A DNA stretch of 64,000 bases from Pseudomonas taetrolens (GTDB taxonomy: Bacteria; Pseudomonadota; Gammaproteobacteria; Pseudomonadales; Pseudomonadaceae), in assembly GCF_900475285.1 (NCBI RefSeq), contig NZ_LS483370.1, positions 4,230,001 through 4,294,000 of the forward strand. The letters run 5' to 3'. This document shows, in pieces, positions 1 to 9,149 of the stretch; positions within the stretch are counted from its first letter, which is position 1; the number at the start of each line of letters is the position of its first letter. Below the pieces are notes generated by a model. It saw only the letters and a program-made list of their open reading frames with translations. It had not been told where the DNA came from and did no database searches. The translations under genes and the position numbers were made by a program.

Positions 1-2
1 AA

Positions 3-380
3 GCTCAGCTAGCCGGAAAGTCCGAGCCGCTTGTTTTCTCAGCCCCCACGCTAACCAACGTCAACACGCCTCTCGCCTGGAGAGTACTTCCCGGCGATCC
101 AAACATCATTAGAAGTCTGGGTGACTCTCTGGATAACAAGTTATTGGTCACTTACACCCCCCAGACCGGCAACATTACCAATGATGCACTGGCGGCAGTG
201 GGCGGGCTGGTTAACCAGGTCACCGGCATTCTGTCCACCGCTCTGAAAGGGCTGCTGGCCAACTTGCTCGACCCTATTGTGAACAGCGTACTCAGCGCTC
301 TTGGCGTGGGCCTCGCCAACGCTGAAATCGGCGCCAACCTCTCCTGCAATCAGGGCGGACACCCTCAACTAGTGCTCTAG
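3..380 (+). CDS. TadG-like pilus assembly protein, C-terminal part (5' truncated by window edge)
   Basis: The frame is open from the first bases of the window and stops at 380, giving about 125 residues of the end of a larger protein. The fragment has a hydrophobic Gly/Ala/Val/Leu-rich stretch (about residues 65-105) and ends in a short tail with one Cys followed by HPQLVL. Such tails are typical of Pseudomonas TadG-related proteins, which carry an N-terminal membrane anchor and a large periplasmic part. Convergent to pprA: the two stops lie in a 12-bp overlap at 369-380. In Pseudomonas Tad loci a TadG-like gene lies next to the pprA/pprB block, which supports the call. The domain-bearing N-terminus is missing, so the assignment rests mainly on context. 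Confidence 0.6.
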   Translation, partial: AQLAGKSEPLVFSAPTLTNVNTPLAWRVLPGDPNIIRSLGDSLDNKLLVTYTPQTGNITNDALAAVGGLVNQVTGILSTALKGLLANLLDPIVNSVLSALGVGLANAEIGANLSCNQGGHPQLVL

Positions 381-3137
381 CAAGCCTCCGGCCTCCACCA
401 CCGGCAACGCCACACAGAACCGGGCGCCCGGCCCGGTATTGCTGACGCTTAACCGGCCGCCCATGTTGTCGATGATGCCGTAGCTGACGGACAGGCCCAG
501 GCCGGTGCCGAGGCCGATGGGCTTGGTGGTGAAGAACGGTTCGAAAACCCGCTCCAGCAGGCGCGGGTCGATGCCGCCAGCATTGTCCTGTACCCACAGG
601 CAAACGTTATTGCCGACAGATTCAGCGCAGAGGGCGATCCAGGGCTGGAAATCGCGGTCGGTTTCACGCTTGCTCATCAGGGCATCACGCGCGTTGACCA
701 CCAGGTTGATCAGCACTTGCTCCAGTTGGTCAACATAACCGCGTACGAATACGCTGCACGCCAGGCCTTCACTGCGCAGCTCTACCCCTTTGCCGCGTAG
801 TCCTTCCGCCAACAAGGCCAGCGTACCTTCCATTGCCTGGTGCGGATTGAAGACTTGCTGCTCGATTTCAGAGCGACGGCCAAACACCCGCATATGATCG
901 ACCACCCGGGCCGCACGCTGGATCTGCGAGTCGATACGAGTGAGCTTGTCTTGCAGGTAGTCGGCCTGCACATCACCGTTGCTCAGGCGTTTGAGTACAT
1001 TGACGACCGCCATGCGCATCACGTTCAACGGTTGGTTGATCTCGTGGGCCAGACCGGTGGCCATTTCACCCAGGGTGGCCATTTTTGCGCTGTGGGTCAG
1101 TTGCTGCTGCGAGCGCCGCAACTCCGTGTTGTCACGGCCAACGGCCTGAATTTCCAGCAAGTTGCCTTGGGCATCGAACACTCCCCGGTCTGACCATACC
1201 CACCACGCATGTTCACGCCCCGGCAGCTGCAGACTGATTTCAGCCAGGCTCACCGGGTTTTGCGGGCTCAAGCCAGCGATGCGCTGCACAAAGTCTGCAC
1301 GCTGCTCCGTCGAGAGCCAACTGCCCAGATTGATCCCCGGCAACTGTGCAGGCGTGCACTCCAGATACGTCGCCAATGGCTGGTTGCCGAAGGTCAGGGT
1401 CAGGTCAGGCAGGTAGCGGCAAATCATTGCCGGTGAATCTTCGACCAGCACCCGGTAGCGTTCTTCGCTGCGCTTGACCCGCTCGGCGGTCTCGGTTGCC
1501 TCGGTGACATCCAGCCACAGCCCTACGGCTTCCACAGGTAACCCGAGGTCATCACGCAATAACTTGGCCTCGTCCAGTAACCAGTGATAATTGCCACGTT
1601 GATCACGCAGGCGATAGCGGGCACGGGCACTGCCATCGCGCAGCAGCTGCCGGGTGCGCTCAAAATACTGCTCGCGATCATCGGGGTGAATCCATTCGAT
1701 CAACGCAGCACTGGTGCAGTCTTCCAGAGCCCAGCCCAAGAGAGGTTGCAGGCTGGCACTGAAAAAAGCGGGCAGCAACGCCCCCTCTTCATAGCGCTGG
1801 ACGTAAATCACCGCCGGTGAACTGGCGATCAGGTTATCAAGTCGAGCATGGGCCGCATCGGCTTGAAGTTGCTGGTTCTTAATCAGGCTGACATCGAGCA
1901 TGAAGCCGACGATGCGGCGCTGACTGCCGGAGCCCTGTGTCTGGCCCTGAATCCGATACCACTGGGGCGGCTCGATACGGGATGGTTGATGCAAACGCAC
2001 ACTCAACAGCATTCCTTTGTCATGCTCCAGCAACTCATTGAAACGACTACTGAGCTCGTCGCGGTCTGCCGGGTGGAACAGTGCCAGCCACGCTTCACGG
2101 GGCATCGAGTGTGCACCTGGCTCCAGCAGCAAACTGCTGCCCAATTGCGGAGCAACGTGCAACTGTTGATCGCCGGGGGACCATTCCCACCAGCCTGTTC
2201 CCAGCAACCCTTGCAGAGACTCCATGCGATCGCGGTGCTCGACCTGCTGTTTTTCGCGCAAACGTGCCAGCAGCGGCCCGGCCAGCGCCGCGCAGACTTG
2301 CGACCAGTCACTCTCGCTCATCAGTGTTGAATGTGCCGACCTCGGATAAAACCCGAACAGCAGCCACGCTGACAGCCCGCAATGATCACGATACGGCACG
2401 CGCAGGCCTTCGGCATGACCGAACAGACTGTCCAGCCTGAGCTGTTCCTCTGTTGCCTGACGCTGCAGATCGAGACGCTGAACACCACTGTAACTGTTGA
2501 GCTCTGCGCCAATCATTTGCCCTGTGGTCCAGAGCTGCGGGGCGTCAAACGCGTTAAAGGCGCTATAAAGGCGCCAGCCCGGCTGCGCATCATCGCGCAG
2601 GGCCAGCGCTACACAGGGCACATGCCAATGCTGGGCGACTCGCTGCAGCGACTCGAGCATCACCACGGGCAAACGCTCAAGGCTGCATTGGCGCAGTTGC
2701 TCGGTCATGCTGAGGCTCAATTGCGTGCAGTGCTGACGACTGTGCGCCTGCTGAGTCCCCAGCTTCAAATCCGTGATATCCAGCAGCCGCAGCAGCCAGC
2801 CGTCTGCATGGGGCTCAAGCCAGCCGCGGGTGTGAACCACAAGTTGCCCGGCGCCCTGGAAGTCGAGGTCAAGGCTGTGCCCGACCCAGTCTGCCGGTAC
2901 ACCTTCAAGTGCCAGCGTGCTGCCCGGTATCAGATAGTCCCGCAACAGACGCGGTGCTCCCTCGTTGAACCGCGTCAGACCATGACGCTGCCCGCCATGG
3001 GACTCGACTACGTGTCCGTACTGATCGAGCAATAGCTGCAACCCCGCCTCGCTGCCGGACGATGACCCGGCCGGCTCTGGAACATGCTCGCTGTTGCGTT
3101 TCAAAAAACGGGTGAACAACCGCACACCCTGGCTCAA
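369..3137 (-). CDS. pprA: PprA-like PAS-domain sensor histidine kinase of the Tad pilus locus
   Basis: A 922-aa soluble-looking sensor kinase. The N-terminal two thirds contain GAF/PAS-like segments; several PAS/PAC signatures such as HPADRDEL and HPDDREQY are visible. The kinase core follows: an H-box GLAHEINQPLNV with the phospho-accepting His near residue 698, an N-box NLVVNARDAL, and G-boxes GLGTGLGLSVSYG. There is no receiver domain. The start is TTG, and this TTG overlaps the TGA stop of the upstream TadE-like gene (TTGA), so translation is probably coupled. In Pseudomonas PprA phosphorylates PprB, which switches on Flp pili and the associated adhesive lifestyle. Here its gene lies opposite to pprB, in a separate transcription unit. 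Orthology is inferred from domain order and locus. Confidence 0.85.
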   Translation of the reverse strand: MSQGVRLFTRFLKRNSEHVPEPAGSSSGSEAGLQLLLDQYGHVVESHGGQRHGLTRFNEGAPRLLRDYLIPGSTLALEGVPADWVGHSLDLDFQGAGQLVVHTRGWLEPHADGWLLRLLDITDLKLGTQQAHSRQHCTQLSLSMTEQLRQCSLERLPVVMLESLQRVAQHWHVPCVALALRDDAQPGWRLYSAFNAFDAPQLWTTGQMIGAELNSYSGVQRLDLQRQATEEQLRLDSLFGHAEGLRVPYRDHCGLSAWLLFGFYPRSAHSTLMSESDWSQVCAALAGPLLARLREKQQVEHRDRMESLQGLLGTGWWEWSPGDQQLHVAPQLGSSLLLEPGAHSMPREAWLALFHPADRDELSSRFNELLEHDKGMLLSVRLHQPSRIEPPQWYRIQGQTQGSGSQRRIVGFMLDVSLIKNQQLQADAAHARLDNLIASSPAVIYVQRYEEGALLPAFFSASLQPLLGWALEDCTSAALIEWIHPDDREQYFERTRQLLRDGSARARYRLRDQRGNYHWLLDEAKLLRDDLGLPVEAVGLWLDVTEATETAERVKRSEERYRVLVEDSPAMICRYLPDLTLTFGNQPLATYLECTPAQLPGINLGSWLSTEQRADFVQRIAGLSPQNPVSLAEISLQLPGREHAWWVWSDRGVFDAQGNLLEIQAVGRDNTELRRSQQQLTHSAKMATLGEMATGLAHEINQPLNVMRMAVVNVLKRLSNGDVQADYLQDKLTRIDSQIQRAARVVDHMRVFGRRSEIEQQVFNPHQAMEGTLALLAEGLRGKGVELRSEGLACSVFVRGYVDQLEQVLINLVVNARDALMSKRETDRDFQPWIALCAESVGNNVCLWVQDNAGGIDPRLLERVFEPFFTTKPIGLGTGLGLSVSYGIIDNMGGRLSVSNTGPGARFCVALPVVEAGGLLEH

Positions 3138-3571
3138 AAGCTGAGGCTCGACTTGGCTGTCAAATCGGTGGGCAGTTGAGGCACGGTAATCACCCCCAGC
3201 TTGAGCACCGGCATAATGCTGCTTAATGCTGTGGCCGGCAGACTGACGGTCACAACCAGCTCACCCGCGTTGTAGGCCGCCGTCTTGACGATGGATCCCT
3301 TGATCGCAGAAGGCACCCAGGTCAGTTTCTCCTCAAGTACGGCCTTGGCAACCTCTTCGACTTTCAGCTTGTAGGCCGCTGCAGCCAGAGTAGGATCCAC
3401 CGCCACGCTGCGCCGCGCCGCTTCAGCCGTCGCATTGTTGAACGACTGCATCAGCAACAGCGGCAAGCTATAGCTGAGCACGCCGTACAACACGGCAAAG
3501 AAAATAACGAACACCAGCGCGAACTCAATCGCAGCAGCACCTTTTTGCTTGTGGGAAAGGCCAATTTTCAT
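3134..3571 (-). CDS. TadE-like minor pseudopilin
   Basis: A 145-aa protein with a class-IVb prepilin leader: a short basic N-terminus ending KQKG, then AAAIEFALVF, with Glu at position +5 after the predicted cleavage (Gly11/Ala12), followed by one long hydrophobic helix. This is the TadE pattern and makes the protein a likely substrate of the neighbouring peptidase FppA. The ATG at 3571 was chosen because it gives the short basic leader; an in-frame ATG at 3610 would add 13 residues that do not look like a leader and has no ribosome binding site. It is the first gene of a two-gene unit with pprA, with overlapping stop and start. It is probably a minor pilus component or assembly initiator. 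Whether it should be called TadE or TadF is uncertain. Confidence 0.8.
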   Translation of the reverse strand: MKIGLSHKQKGAAAIEFALVFVIFFAVLYGVLSYSLPLLLMQSFNNATAEAARRSVAVDPTLAAAAYKLKVEEVAKAVLEEKLTWVPSAIKGSIVKTAAYNAGELVVTVSLPATALSSIMPVLKLGVITVPQLPTDLTAKSSLSF

Positions 3572-3641
3572 GACTGTGTCTACCCTGCCGACTTGACGTA
3601 ATATCATCATAGAATCATTCGTAAATAGGGATATTAATTAC

Positions 3642-4115
3642 GTGATCCAGTTATGGGTTGTATTGCTGTGGTTCGCCGCCTGCGCTATCCAGGATCTGCT
3701 GCAACGCCACATTGCCAACTGGCTGACCTTCGGGGCCGCGACGCTGGCATTGCTCTACCTGCTCTGGACCGGGCATACCTGGCTGGGCGCCAGCGCTGCC
3801 GAGGGCGGCTGGGCATTGCTGATTGCATTGGCGCTGACCCTCCCCGGGTATGCCCTCAACAAGCTGGGGGCCGGTGATGTGAAGCTATTGATTGCACTGG
3901 CATTGGCAAGCGATCGTCTGATGCTGCTGGGTACATTTATTGGCGCAGGGCTTAGCGCAGGACTGTGGTGGTGGCTCGCACCTAAAATCTGCTCTTTGCT
4001 GAATCCGCGAATTATCCCGCCTGTTCCTGAATGCATTGGCGAACCGTCAAAAAAACTGCCATTTGCGCCTTTCCTGCTGTGCGGCTTTAGTCTCACAGTC
4101 TTGTGCATACCCTAG
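3642..4115 (+). CDS. fppA: Flp prepilin peptidase (A24 family aspartyl protease)
   Basis: A 157-aa polytopic membrane protein with the two aspartates of type IV prepilin peptidases. Asp18 lies in the first helix region (AIQDLLQRHIANW) and Asp79 is in the motif GAGDVKLL (GxGD). It lacks the N-terminal methylase domain of PilD, as expected for the short CpaA/FppA subfamily. It should cleave the leader of Flp and of the TadE-like pseudopilin. The start is GTG at 3642, just downstream of an AT-rich divergent promoter region shared with the TadE-like/pprA unit; the ribosome binding site is weak (AGGG, about 12 nt away). pprB follows 120 bp downstream on the same strand, matching the fppA-pprB order of other Pseudomonas. 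Confidence 0.9.
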   Translation: MIQLWVVLLWFAACAIQDLLQRHIANWLTFGAATLALLYLLWTGHTWLGASAAEGGWALLIALALTLPGYALNKLGAGDVKLLIALALASDRLMLLGTFIGAGLSAGLWWWLAPKICSLLNPRIIPPVPECIGEPSKKLPFAPFLLCGFSLTVLCIP

Positions 4116-4235
4116 TCAAAACGTAGGATTTAATAGTTGTACAGTGTGTAAAAGTACGACTATGTTTTATACACCCCCCCATTCAGTGAATGGTAAAGGA
4201 CGCCTTAGATTGGCTTGCCAGGCATGGAGTAACGC

Positions 4236-5015
4236 GTGAACAAGCTCACCCCCCTTATAAAAATACTCGTCGTCGACGACCACGCCCTGATCGTCGAAGA
4301 ACTGTGTGAATTCCTGGAAAGCAGCGGCTATACCTGCGTGCCCTGCCTATCCAGCCGTGAAGCCATAGCTGCATTTGTCGCTGACTCGCAAATCGCTCTG
4401 GTGCTGTGTGACCTGCATATGCCAGACATGGACGGCATTGAGCTGACACAGCATTTGCAAGCAATCGCCGGAAAGCGACGAGCTTTCGAAAGCATCCTAC
4501 TCACGGGTCGTGCAGACAAGCAGGATGTGATCAAGGCCTTGCGAATTGGCATCGCTGATTACTATCAAAAACCGATCGATCTCACCGAATTGCTTGAAGG
4601 CATTCAACGTCAGGAAACTATCCTGCTTGATCGACAAAGAAATGATCACTTGGGCCACCTGAACCAAAAGCTGCAATTTTTAGCCGAGTCCATCGATGAT
4701 CTTTATCACGACATGGAGTCAGTACTACGTCCCCCGCAACGGGTCCCCACCCCTCCCGCCGAGCGGGTCTTGAGCGAAGTCCAGATACCTTCAATTTTCA
4801 ACCAACTATCACCGCGCCAAATGGATGTGGCAAAACTGGTGGGCAAAGGCCAAACCAACTACCAGATCGCCTGTGATCTGGGCATCACTGAAAACACCGT
4901 CAAACTCTATGTGTCGCAAGTGCTGCGCCTGACTCACATGAATAACCGCACCCAATTAGCGCTGGCCTTGTCCCCTGGTGCTTCCGTCAAACGGCATCAG
5001 CACACATCGCATTAA
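4236..5015 (+). CDS. pprB: PprB response regulator (REC + LuxR-type HTH), activator of the Tad locus
   Basis: A 259-aa two-domain regulator. The N-terminal receiver (about 8-125) has acidic pocket residues VVDD, the phospho-acceptor Asp59 in LCDLHMPDMDG, and the conserved Lys in YYQKPID. A linker of about 60 residues leads to a LuxR/FixJ-type helix-turn-helix (about 200-250; LSPRQMDVAKLVGKG then TENTVKLYVSQVL). The start is GTG at 4236 with GGAG seven bases upstream. The kinase partner is probably the PprA-like protein at 369-3137. PprB orthologues activate flp and the rcp-tad operon. An imperfect inverted repeat at 4146-4174 (TGTGTAAAA / TTTTATACAC) lies in its promoter region and could be an operator; that is a guess from symmetry only. 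Confidence 0.88.
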   Translation: MNKLTPLIKILVVDDHALIVEELCEFLESSGYTCVPCLSSREAIAAFVADSQIALVLCDLHMPDMDGIELTQHLQAIAGKRRAFESILLTGRADKQDVIKALRIGIADYYQKPIDLTELLEGIQRQETILLDRQRNDHLGHLNQKLQFLAESIDDLYHDMESVLRPPQRVPTPPAERVLSEVQIPSIFNQLSPRQMDVAKLVGKGQTNYQIACDLGITENTVKLYVSQVLRLTHMNNRTQLALALSPGASVKRHQHTSH

Positions 5016-5102
5016 CCCGGCATACAAGCCGTGAACATACGCTGTCGGAGCAGAGGGCTCGCGATGCAAGCCTCGCCCCCGGTCGCTGTCATGGCACCCG
5101 AT

Positions 5103-5372
5103 TCAATCCGGCTTGGCAGAGCCGCCCTCTTTTTGCCCGTAGTATTCGGGAATCGGGTGGGTGTAGCTGTCAAGCCAGCGTTGCAGACTGCGCTCGCGTT
5201 CCGCCGGAGTTGCCACTTGCTGTATCGACGACCGGGCTTTGCCGCTGCTCTGCAGATGCAGCCAGTTTTCGGTTTCCTGCTGGGCACTGGACGCAGGCCC
5301 CGGTTCAATGGCCATCGCACCCAGAGGCAGCATGACCAGCATCACACCCATACGAATAGAAAAGATCATGGC
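5103..5372 (-). CDS. DUF3613-type small secreted protein of the Tad operon
   Basis: An 89-aa protein with an N-terminal signal peptide (MIFSIRMGVMLVMLPLGAMA) and a short, polar, Gln/Ser-rich mature part. A conserved-looking segment ERSLQRWLDSYTHPIPEYY resembles DUF3613 proteins, which sit at the 3' end of Pseudomonas tad operons. The ATG at 5372 is preferred because GGAG lies seven bases before it. An upstream ATG at 5387 overlaps the tadD stop but has no ribosome binding site. It is the last gene of the leftward rcpC-to-tadD operon. Its role is unknown; it is probably a periplasmic accessory protein of the pilus machine. Confidence 0.7.
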   Translation of the reverse strand, partial: AMIFSIRMGVMLVMLPLGAMAIEPGPASSAQQETENWLHLQSSGKARSSIQQVATPAERERSLQRWLDSYTHPIPEYYGQKEGGSAKPD

Positions 5373-5386
5373 AAAACTCCAACGCA

Positions 5387-6079
5387 TTAATGGATTGCAG
5401 CCACCGGGCTTATGACTTTTACGGTCTGGGCTTTGAGTTCCATCGCCCTTGCCTGTGCATCACTCACTTGTCCGGGCGTCAGCCCGGCACGGGTCACAAG
5501 CTCCGAGGCCTGGCTCCAGTTGTCCTGAAAGAGCAACAAAGTCACCAAATTGAGCGCCGCCAAAGCGTCTTCTTGCTTGAGCTCCAGTGCAGTCAAAAAC
5601 TCAAACCGGGCATCATCGATGCGCAATTGATTGAGATAAACCACCCCTAGGTCATTGCGAATTTTGTCATCGGTGGGCGCCAGCTTCGCTGCTCGCTCCA
5701 GGTGAGAGGTGGCCAATGGGTAATTGCCGCGCCCAGCAGCCAATTGCCCAAGACCATGCTCACCCTCAGCCTCCAGGCAGGTGCCCAGCAATCCGCGATA
5801 CAACGGCTCGGCTTCAGCCCGTCCCAGCTGGCGATAGATACGCGCCTTGCGCAGTTGCACTTGGGCGTGGCGCTCCGGCAGGCTTTGCAGGTTGGCCAGG
5901 CTGGCGTGCAGCTTGCCTTCCCTGGCCATGTCGTCGGCCAGGTTCAGCGACAACTCCTGATCGCCACTCAACTTGGTGCAACTGCTGCCGGTCAGGCCTG
6001 CCCACGGCGGGTTACTCTGCCCGTCCGTTGCACAGCCGCCCAACAGCAACAGCCCACAGGCGACGATGACAGCTCTCAT
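5387..6079 (-). CDS. tadD: TadD tetratricopeptide-repeat lipoprotein
   Basis: A 230-aa protein starting with a lipoprotein signal (MRAVIVACGLLLLGGCA, lipobox LGGC), followed by TPR-like helical repeats; one clear repeat is NDLGVVYLNQLRIDDARFEF, about residues 140-170. TadD proteins are outer-membrane pilotin-like factors thought to help the RcpA secretin localise or assemble. The start at 6079 has GGGAG seven bases upstream; the more distant TTG at 6097 would place that same sequence inside the gene. The ATG sits 14 nt beyond the tadC stop, so the pair is cotranscribed. The family is well supported by locus and lipobox. Confidence 0.88.
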   Translation of the reverse strand: MRAVIVACGLLLLGGCATDGQSNPPWAGLTGSSCTKLSGDQELSLNLADDMAREGKLHASLANLQSLPERHAQVQLRKARIYRQLGRAEAEPLYRGLLGTCLEAEGEHGLGQLAAGRGNYPLATSHLERAAKLAPTDDKIRNDLGVVYLNQLRIDDARFEFLTALELKQEDALAALNLVTLLLFQDNWSQASELVTRAGLTPGQVSDAQARAMELKAQTVKVISPVAAIH

Positions 6080-6093
6080 GTACATACTCCCGA

Positions 6094-6978
6094 TCAAGAG
6101 GAAAAGGCTCGTGCCATGGCAAGAAAACTCGGCCCGCCCAATACAATCAGGAGCGCCGGAAACAGAAACGTCATCATCACCACTGACATCTTGGCGGACA
6201 TTTTTGAGATGTACTCCTCCATGCGCGTCAGGCGTCGGTCATCGAGCAATTCCTTGAGCGACTGCAGCGATTTCATCGCCCCGCCCCCCTGCTGAATCAA
6301 TTGCTGAAGGATGACGCAGGTGTCATCGAACTCATCCACTGCCAGCAGGCTGGCGGCCTTGTTCAGCTCGCGGCTCAGCTCCAGCCCGGAGTCCACCCGA
6401 GCCAGCACCACCTGCAATTCGCTGGTGAGCACCGGCAACAACTGCCGAGCCTCCAGGCTCAGCACCCGCAGCGCCTGTTCAACGGCCATCCCGGACTCAA
6501 ACAGAATCCGCAGTAACGGTATAAACGTTGAAATCTCAATGGCCGCCTGCTGCTGGCGCTTTTTCGCCGCGTAAGCCAACAAACGCTTGGGGATCAGATA
6601 TCCCAGGGCCAGGGCGAACAGCAGCACGATCAGCAAATTGCCCGAGCGCGGAAAAAACAGCTCATACCCCAAAAACACCAACCCGGTAAACGCCACCGGA
6701 ACGCCGATCTGGAATGCCGCAAACAGCGAACGCTGGCTAGCCGTGCGCCAGCCCACACGGTTGAGCAAAGTTTGGGTTTCGGAGTCCATCGAGACCGATC
6801 GCTGCCCGTACTTGCTGCTGCCCAGTGCCCGCATCCACTCATTGAACTTGCCGGGGCCGGCCCTGCCACCTTCCAGGCGCTGTATCACCCGTTGGTGGCG
6901 CAACCGATTCTGGACCACGTTGTAAATCAGCAGCCCAAGAGCGCCCAACAGCAGAACGGCACATATCACAAAAGCCAT
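6094..6978 (-). CDS. tadC: TadC inner-membrane platform protein (T2SF family)
   Basis: A 294-aa membrane protein with an N-terminal hydrophobic helix (AFVICAVLLLGALGLLIYNVV), a second pair of helices near 90-135 and a C-terminal pair. Between them is a T2SF-type cytoplasmic domain with the signature IPLLRILFESGMAVEQALRVLS, as seen in GspF/PilC relatives. TadB and TadC form the inner-membrane base that couples the TadA motor to Flp assembly. The start at 6978 follows the tadB stop after a single intervening base, with GGAG about eight bases upstream inside tadB. A longer reading to 7020 would only add tadB-overlapping sequence. Confidence 0.92.
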   Translation of the reverse strand: MAFVICAVLLLGALGLLIYNVVQNRLRHQRVIQRLEGGRAGPGKFNEWMRALGSSKYGQRSVSMDSETQTLLNRVGWRTASQRSLFAAFQIGVPVAFTGLVFLGYELFFPRSGNLLIVLLFALALGYLIPKRLLAYAAKKRQQQAAIEISTFIPLLRILFESGMAVEQALRVLSLEARQLLPVLTSELQVVLARVDSGLELSRELNKAASLLAVDEFDDTCVILQQLIQQGGGAMKSLQSLKELLDDRRLTRMEEYISKMSAKMSVVMMTFLFPALLIVLGGPSFLAMARAFSS

Positions 6979-6979
6979 G

Positions 6980-7864
6980 TCATACGCTCCGCACCATGCG
7001 CCACAGTGCCAGGCAACCAATCGCCTGCATGATAAAGGCCGTAAGCAACGCGTACTGGCCCGCCGAGTCGTGCCACATGTTGATCAAATATGTCGGGTTA
7101 GTGAGCATGAAATACCCGCCCACCAGCAACGGCAACAGCGCCAGAACCAGCGCCGTAATGCGTGTTTCACCGGTCATGGCCCTGAGCCTGCGAGCCCCTT
7201 GGTCACGTTCGCGGATCAGCACAATCAGGTTTTCCAGCAGTTCGCTGGCGTTACCGCCATAGCGATAATTGACCTTCAATCCCAGGGCGAACATGCGGAA
7301 TTCTTCACGCTCATATAGCTCGGCGAAATCCTGTACCGCCTCGGGTAAACTCACCCCCAATTGCACGTTGCGCGACACCCGACTGATGCTGCTCTTGAGC
7401 GGGTCGCTGGATGACTCGATCGCGTGCAACACGGCATCAGCCAAGGTCCGCCCCGACTTGAGGCTGCGCACGCAAGAGTCGAGCAACTGTGGCAGCTGTT
7501 CGACCATGCGCTTTACCCGGCGCTGGTAACGCCAACTGACAAACAGCTTGAGCAGCAACGGTGGCAGCACCAGGAGCGCAAACAGAAACACCCAGCCGCC
7601 GATCAAACCGGCCAGCAGCGCCACCCCGGCCCACATCGCCAGCCATAACCCAATACGTTCAGAAGGCCGCCCCAGGCCCGCCTGGAGAAAGGCCCTGTCC
7701 AGCCAAGCCACGCTCACGCTCTTCTGCCCCAGCGCTGGCTGAGCCGCACCCAGGCGCTCCAATACCCGGTTGGTCGCCGGGTCACGCAAAGCGCCATATA
7801 CCAGGCGCAGCGACAATCCGAACATCATCAGGCTGATCATGAATAGCAGTAAGGCCGGGATCAT
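6980..7864 (-). CDS. tadB: TadB inner-membrane platform protein (T2SF family)
   Basis: A 294-aa protein with an N-terminal membrane helix (MIPALLLFMISLMMFGLSL), further hydrophobic segments near 75-110, a T2SF cytoplasmic domain (PQLLDSCVRSLKSGRTLADAVLHA) and two C-terminal helices. It is paralogous to TadC immediately downstream and forms the pilus platform with it. Its position between the ATPase gene and tadC matches every complete Tad operon. It starts 10 bp after the tadA stop. Nothing unusual is seen in length or motifs. Confidence 0.92.
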   Translation of the reverse strand: MIPALLLFMISLMMFGLSLRLVYGALRDPATNRVLERLGAAQPALGQKSVSVAWLDRAFLQAGLGRPSERIGLWLAMWAGVALLAGLIGGWVFLFALLVLPPLLLKLFVSWRYQRRVKRMVEQLPQLLDSCVRSLKSGRTLADAVLHAIESSSDPLKSSISRVSRNVQLGVSLPEAVQDFAELYEREEFRMFALGLKVNYRYGGNASELLENLIVLIRERDQGARRLRAMTGETRITALVLALLPLLVGGYFMLTNPTYLINMWHDSAGQYALLTAFIMQAIGCLALWRMVRSV

Positions 7865-7874
7865 TGGCAGTCCC

Positions 7875-9149
7875 TCAGCCGTTTGAATTCAGAATCGGCG
7901 CATGACGCAACTTGTCACCCGCCGGGTTCAGGGCGTCTCGCACAAATCCATAGCCTGTGCGTTTATCGAGCCGGAACAAGGTATTGGTGACATACACATC
8001 GTCACGTACCCCGACCACTTCCAGCACTTCGCTGACGCAACGACGCCCATCGGGCATGCGGGTCAGCTGAATAATCACATCCAGTGCGGCGCAGATCATC
8101 TGGCGCAAGGTCTTTTCTGCCACCGTGCGCCCGGTCAAACCGACCAGGGTTTCCAGACGCAACAGGGCGTCCTGCGCGTTGTTGGCGTGGACGGTGCTCA
8201 TCGAACCATCGTGGCCCGTGTTCATCGCGGTCAGGACATCGAGTACTTCCACACCACGGATCTCGCCCAGAATGATGCGATCCGGGCGCATCCGCAGAGC
8301 GTTGCGAATCAGGTCGCTGGCTTTGACTTCACCGTGCCCTTCAGCATTCGGCGGACGTGTCTCCAGGCGCACCACGTGGGGATGCCCCAGCTGTAATTCG
8401 GCCACATCCTCAATAGTGACAAGCCGCTGATGCGGGTCGATCAACTGACTGAGAATGTTCAGCAGCGTGGTTTTACCGGTACCGGTACCGCCGCTGATCA
8501 GGATATTGCAGCGTTTGCTGACGGCCTCCTGAAGGAACTCGAGGATGGCCTGATCGATGGTGTGCATCGCAACCAGGTCGCTGCTTTTGAGCATGTCCTT
8601 GCGAAACTTGCGAATCGACAGGCACGGGCCATCAAGCGCAATCGGCGGGATAATCGCGTTCACCCGGCTGCCGTCGGGCATGCGCGCATCGACCATAGGC
8701 GACGACTCGTCCAGACGCCGCCCCAACGGAGCCAGAATGCGCTGCATCACACGCTCTACGTGATGGTCATCGATAAACCGCAACTCGCTTTGAAACAGGA
8801 TGCCTTCGCGCTCGACAAAGACCCGGTGCGGGCCGTTGACCAGAATCTCAGTCACCGCCGGATCGCGCAGCAAGACTTCAAGCGGCCCGAAACCCGTGAG
8901 TTCGTCGACGATTTCTTCGGCGAGCCGCTCCATTTCGTAACGTGAAATGGCCAGGTGCAGACGCGAGACGTACTCGGCAACACGCTCGGTTACAAACTGC
9001 GCCAGGGCAACACGCGATCCTTCCAGCAGGTTATTCCCGTTCTCTTCAATGGCATCAATGATGTAGCGATGCAGCACCAGTTTCAGACCGTCATGGTCTG
9101 CACGCCCGTCCTTGTTCAGGCTTGAGCCGAACAGAAGTTCTTTATTCAT
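7875..9149 (-). CDS. tadA: TadA/CpaF pilus assembly ATPase (VirB11/GspE family)
   Basis: A 424-aa secretion ATPase. It has an N-terminal domain typical of CpaF (IVDELTGFGPLEVLLRDPAVTE region), a Walker A GGTGTGKTT near residue 224, an Asp box around IRNALRMRPDRIILGE, and a Walker B/His box region with TGHDGSMSTVHANN. It hydrolyses ATP to drive Flp polymerisation at the inner membrane. The ATG at 9149 overlaps the tadZ TGA (ATGA) and is preceded by a G-run that can act as ribosome binding site. The alternative GTG at 9161 lies within tadZ. It is in operon with tadZ and tadB. Confidence 0.95.
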   Translation of the reverse strand: MNKELLFGSSLNKDGRADHDGLKLVLHRYIIDAIEENGNNLLEGSRVALAQFVTERVAEYVSRLHLAISRYEMERLAEEIVDELTGFGPLEVLLRDPAVTEILVNGPHRVFVEREGILFQSELRFIDDHHVERVMQRILAPLGRRLDESSPMVDARMPDGSRVNAIIPPIALDGPCLSIRKFRKDMLKSSDLVAMHTIDQAILEFLQEAVSKRCNILISGGTGTGKTTLLNILSQLIDPHQRLVTIEDVAELQLGHPHVVRLETRPPNAEGHGEVKASDLIRNALRMRPDRIILGEIRGVEVLDVLTAMNTGHDGSMSTVHANNAQDALLRLETLVGLTGRTVAEKTLRQMICAALDVIIQLTRMPDGRRCVSEVLEVVGVRDDVYVTNTLFRLDKRTGYGFVRDALNPAGDKLRHAPILNSNG

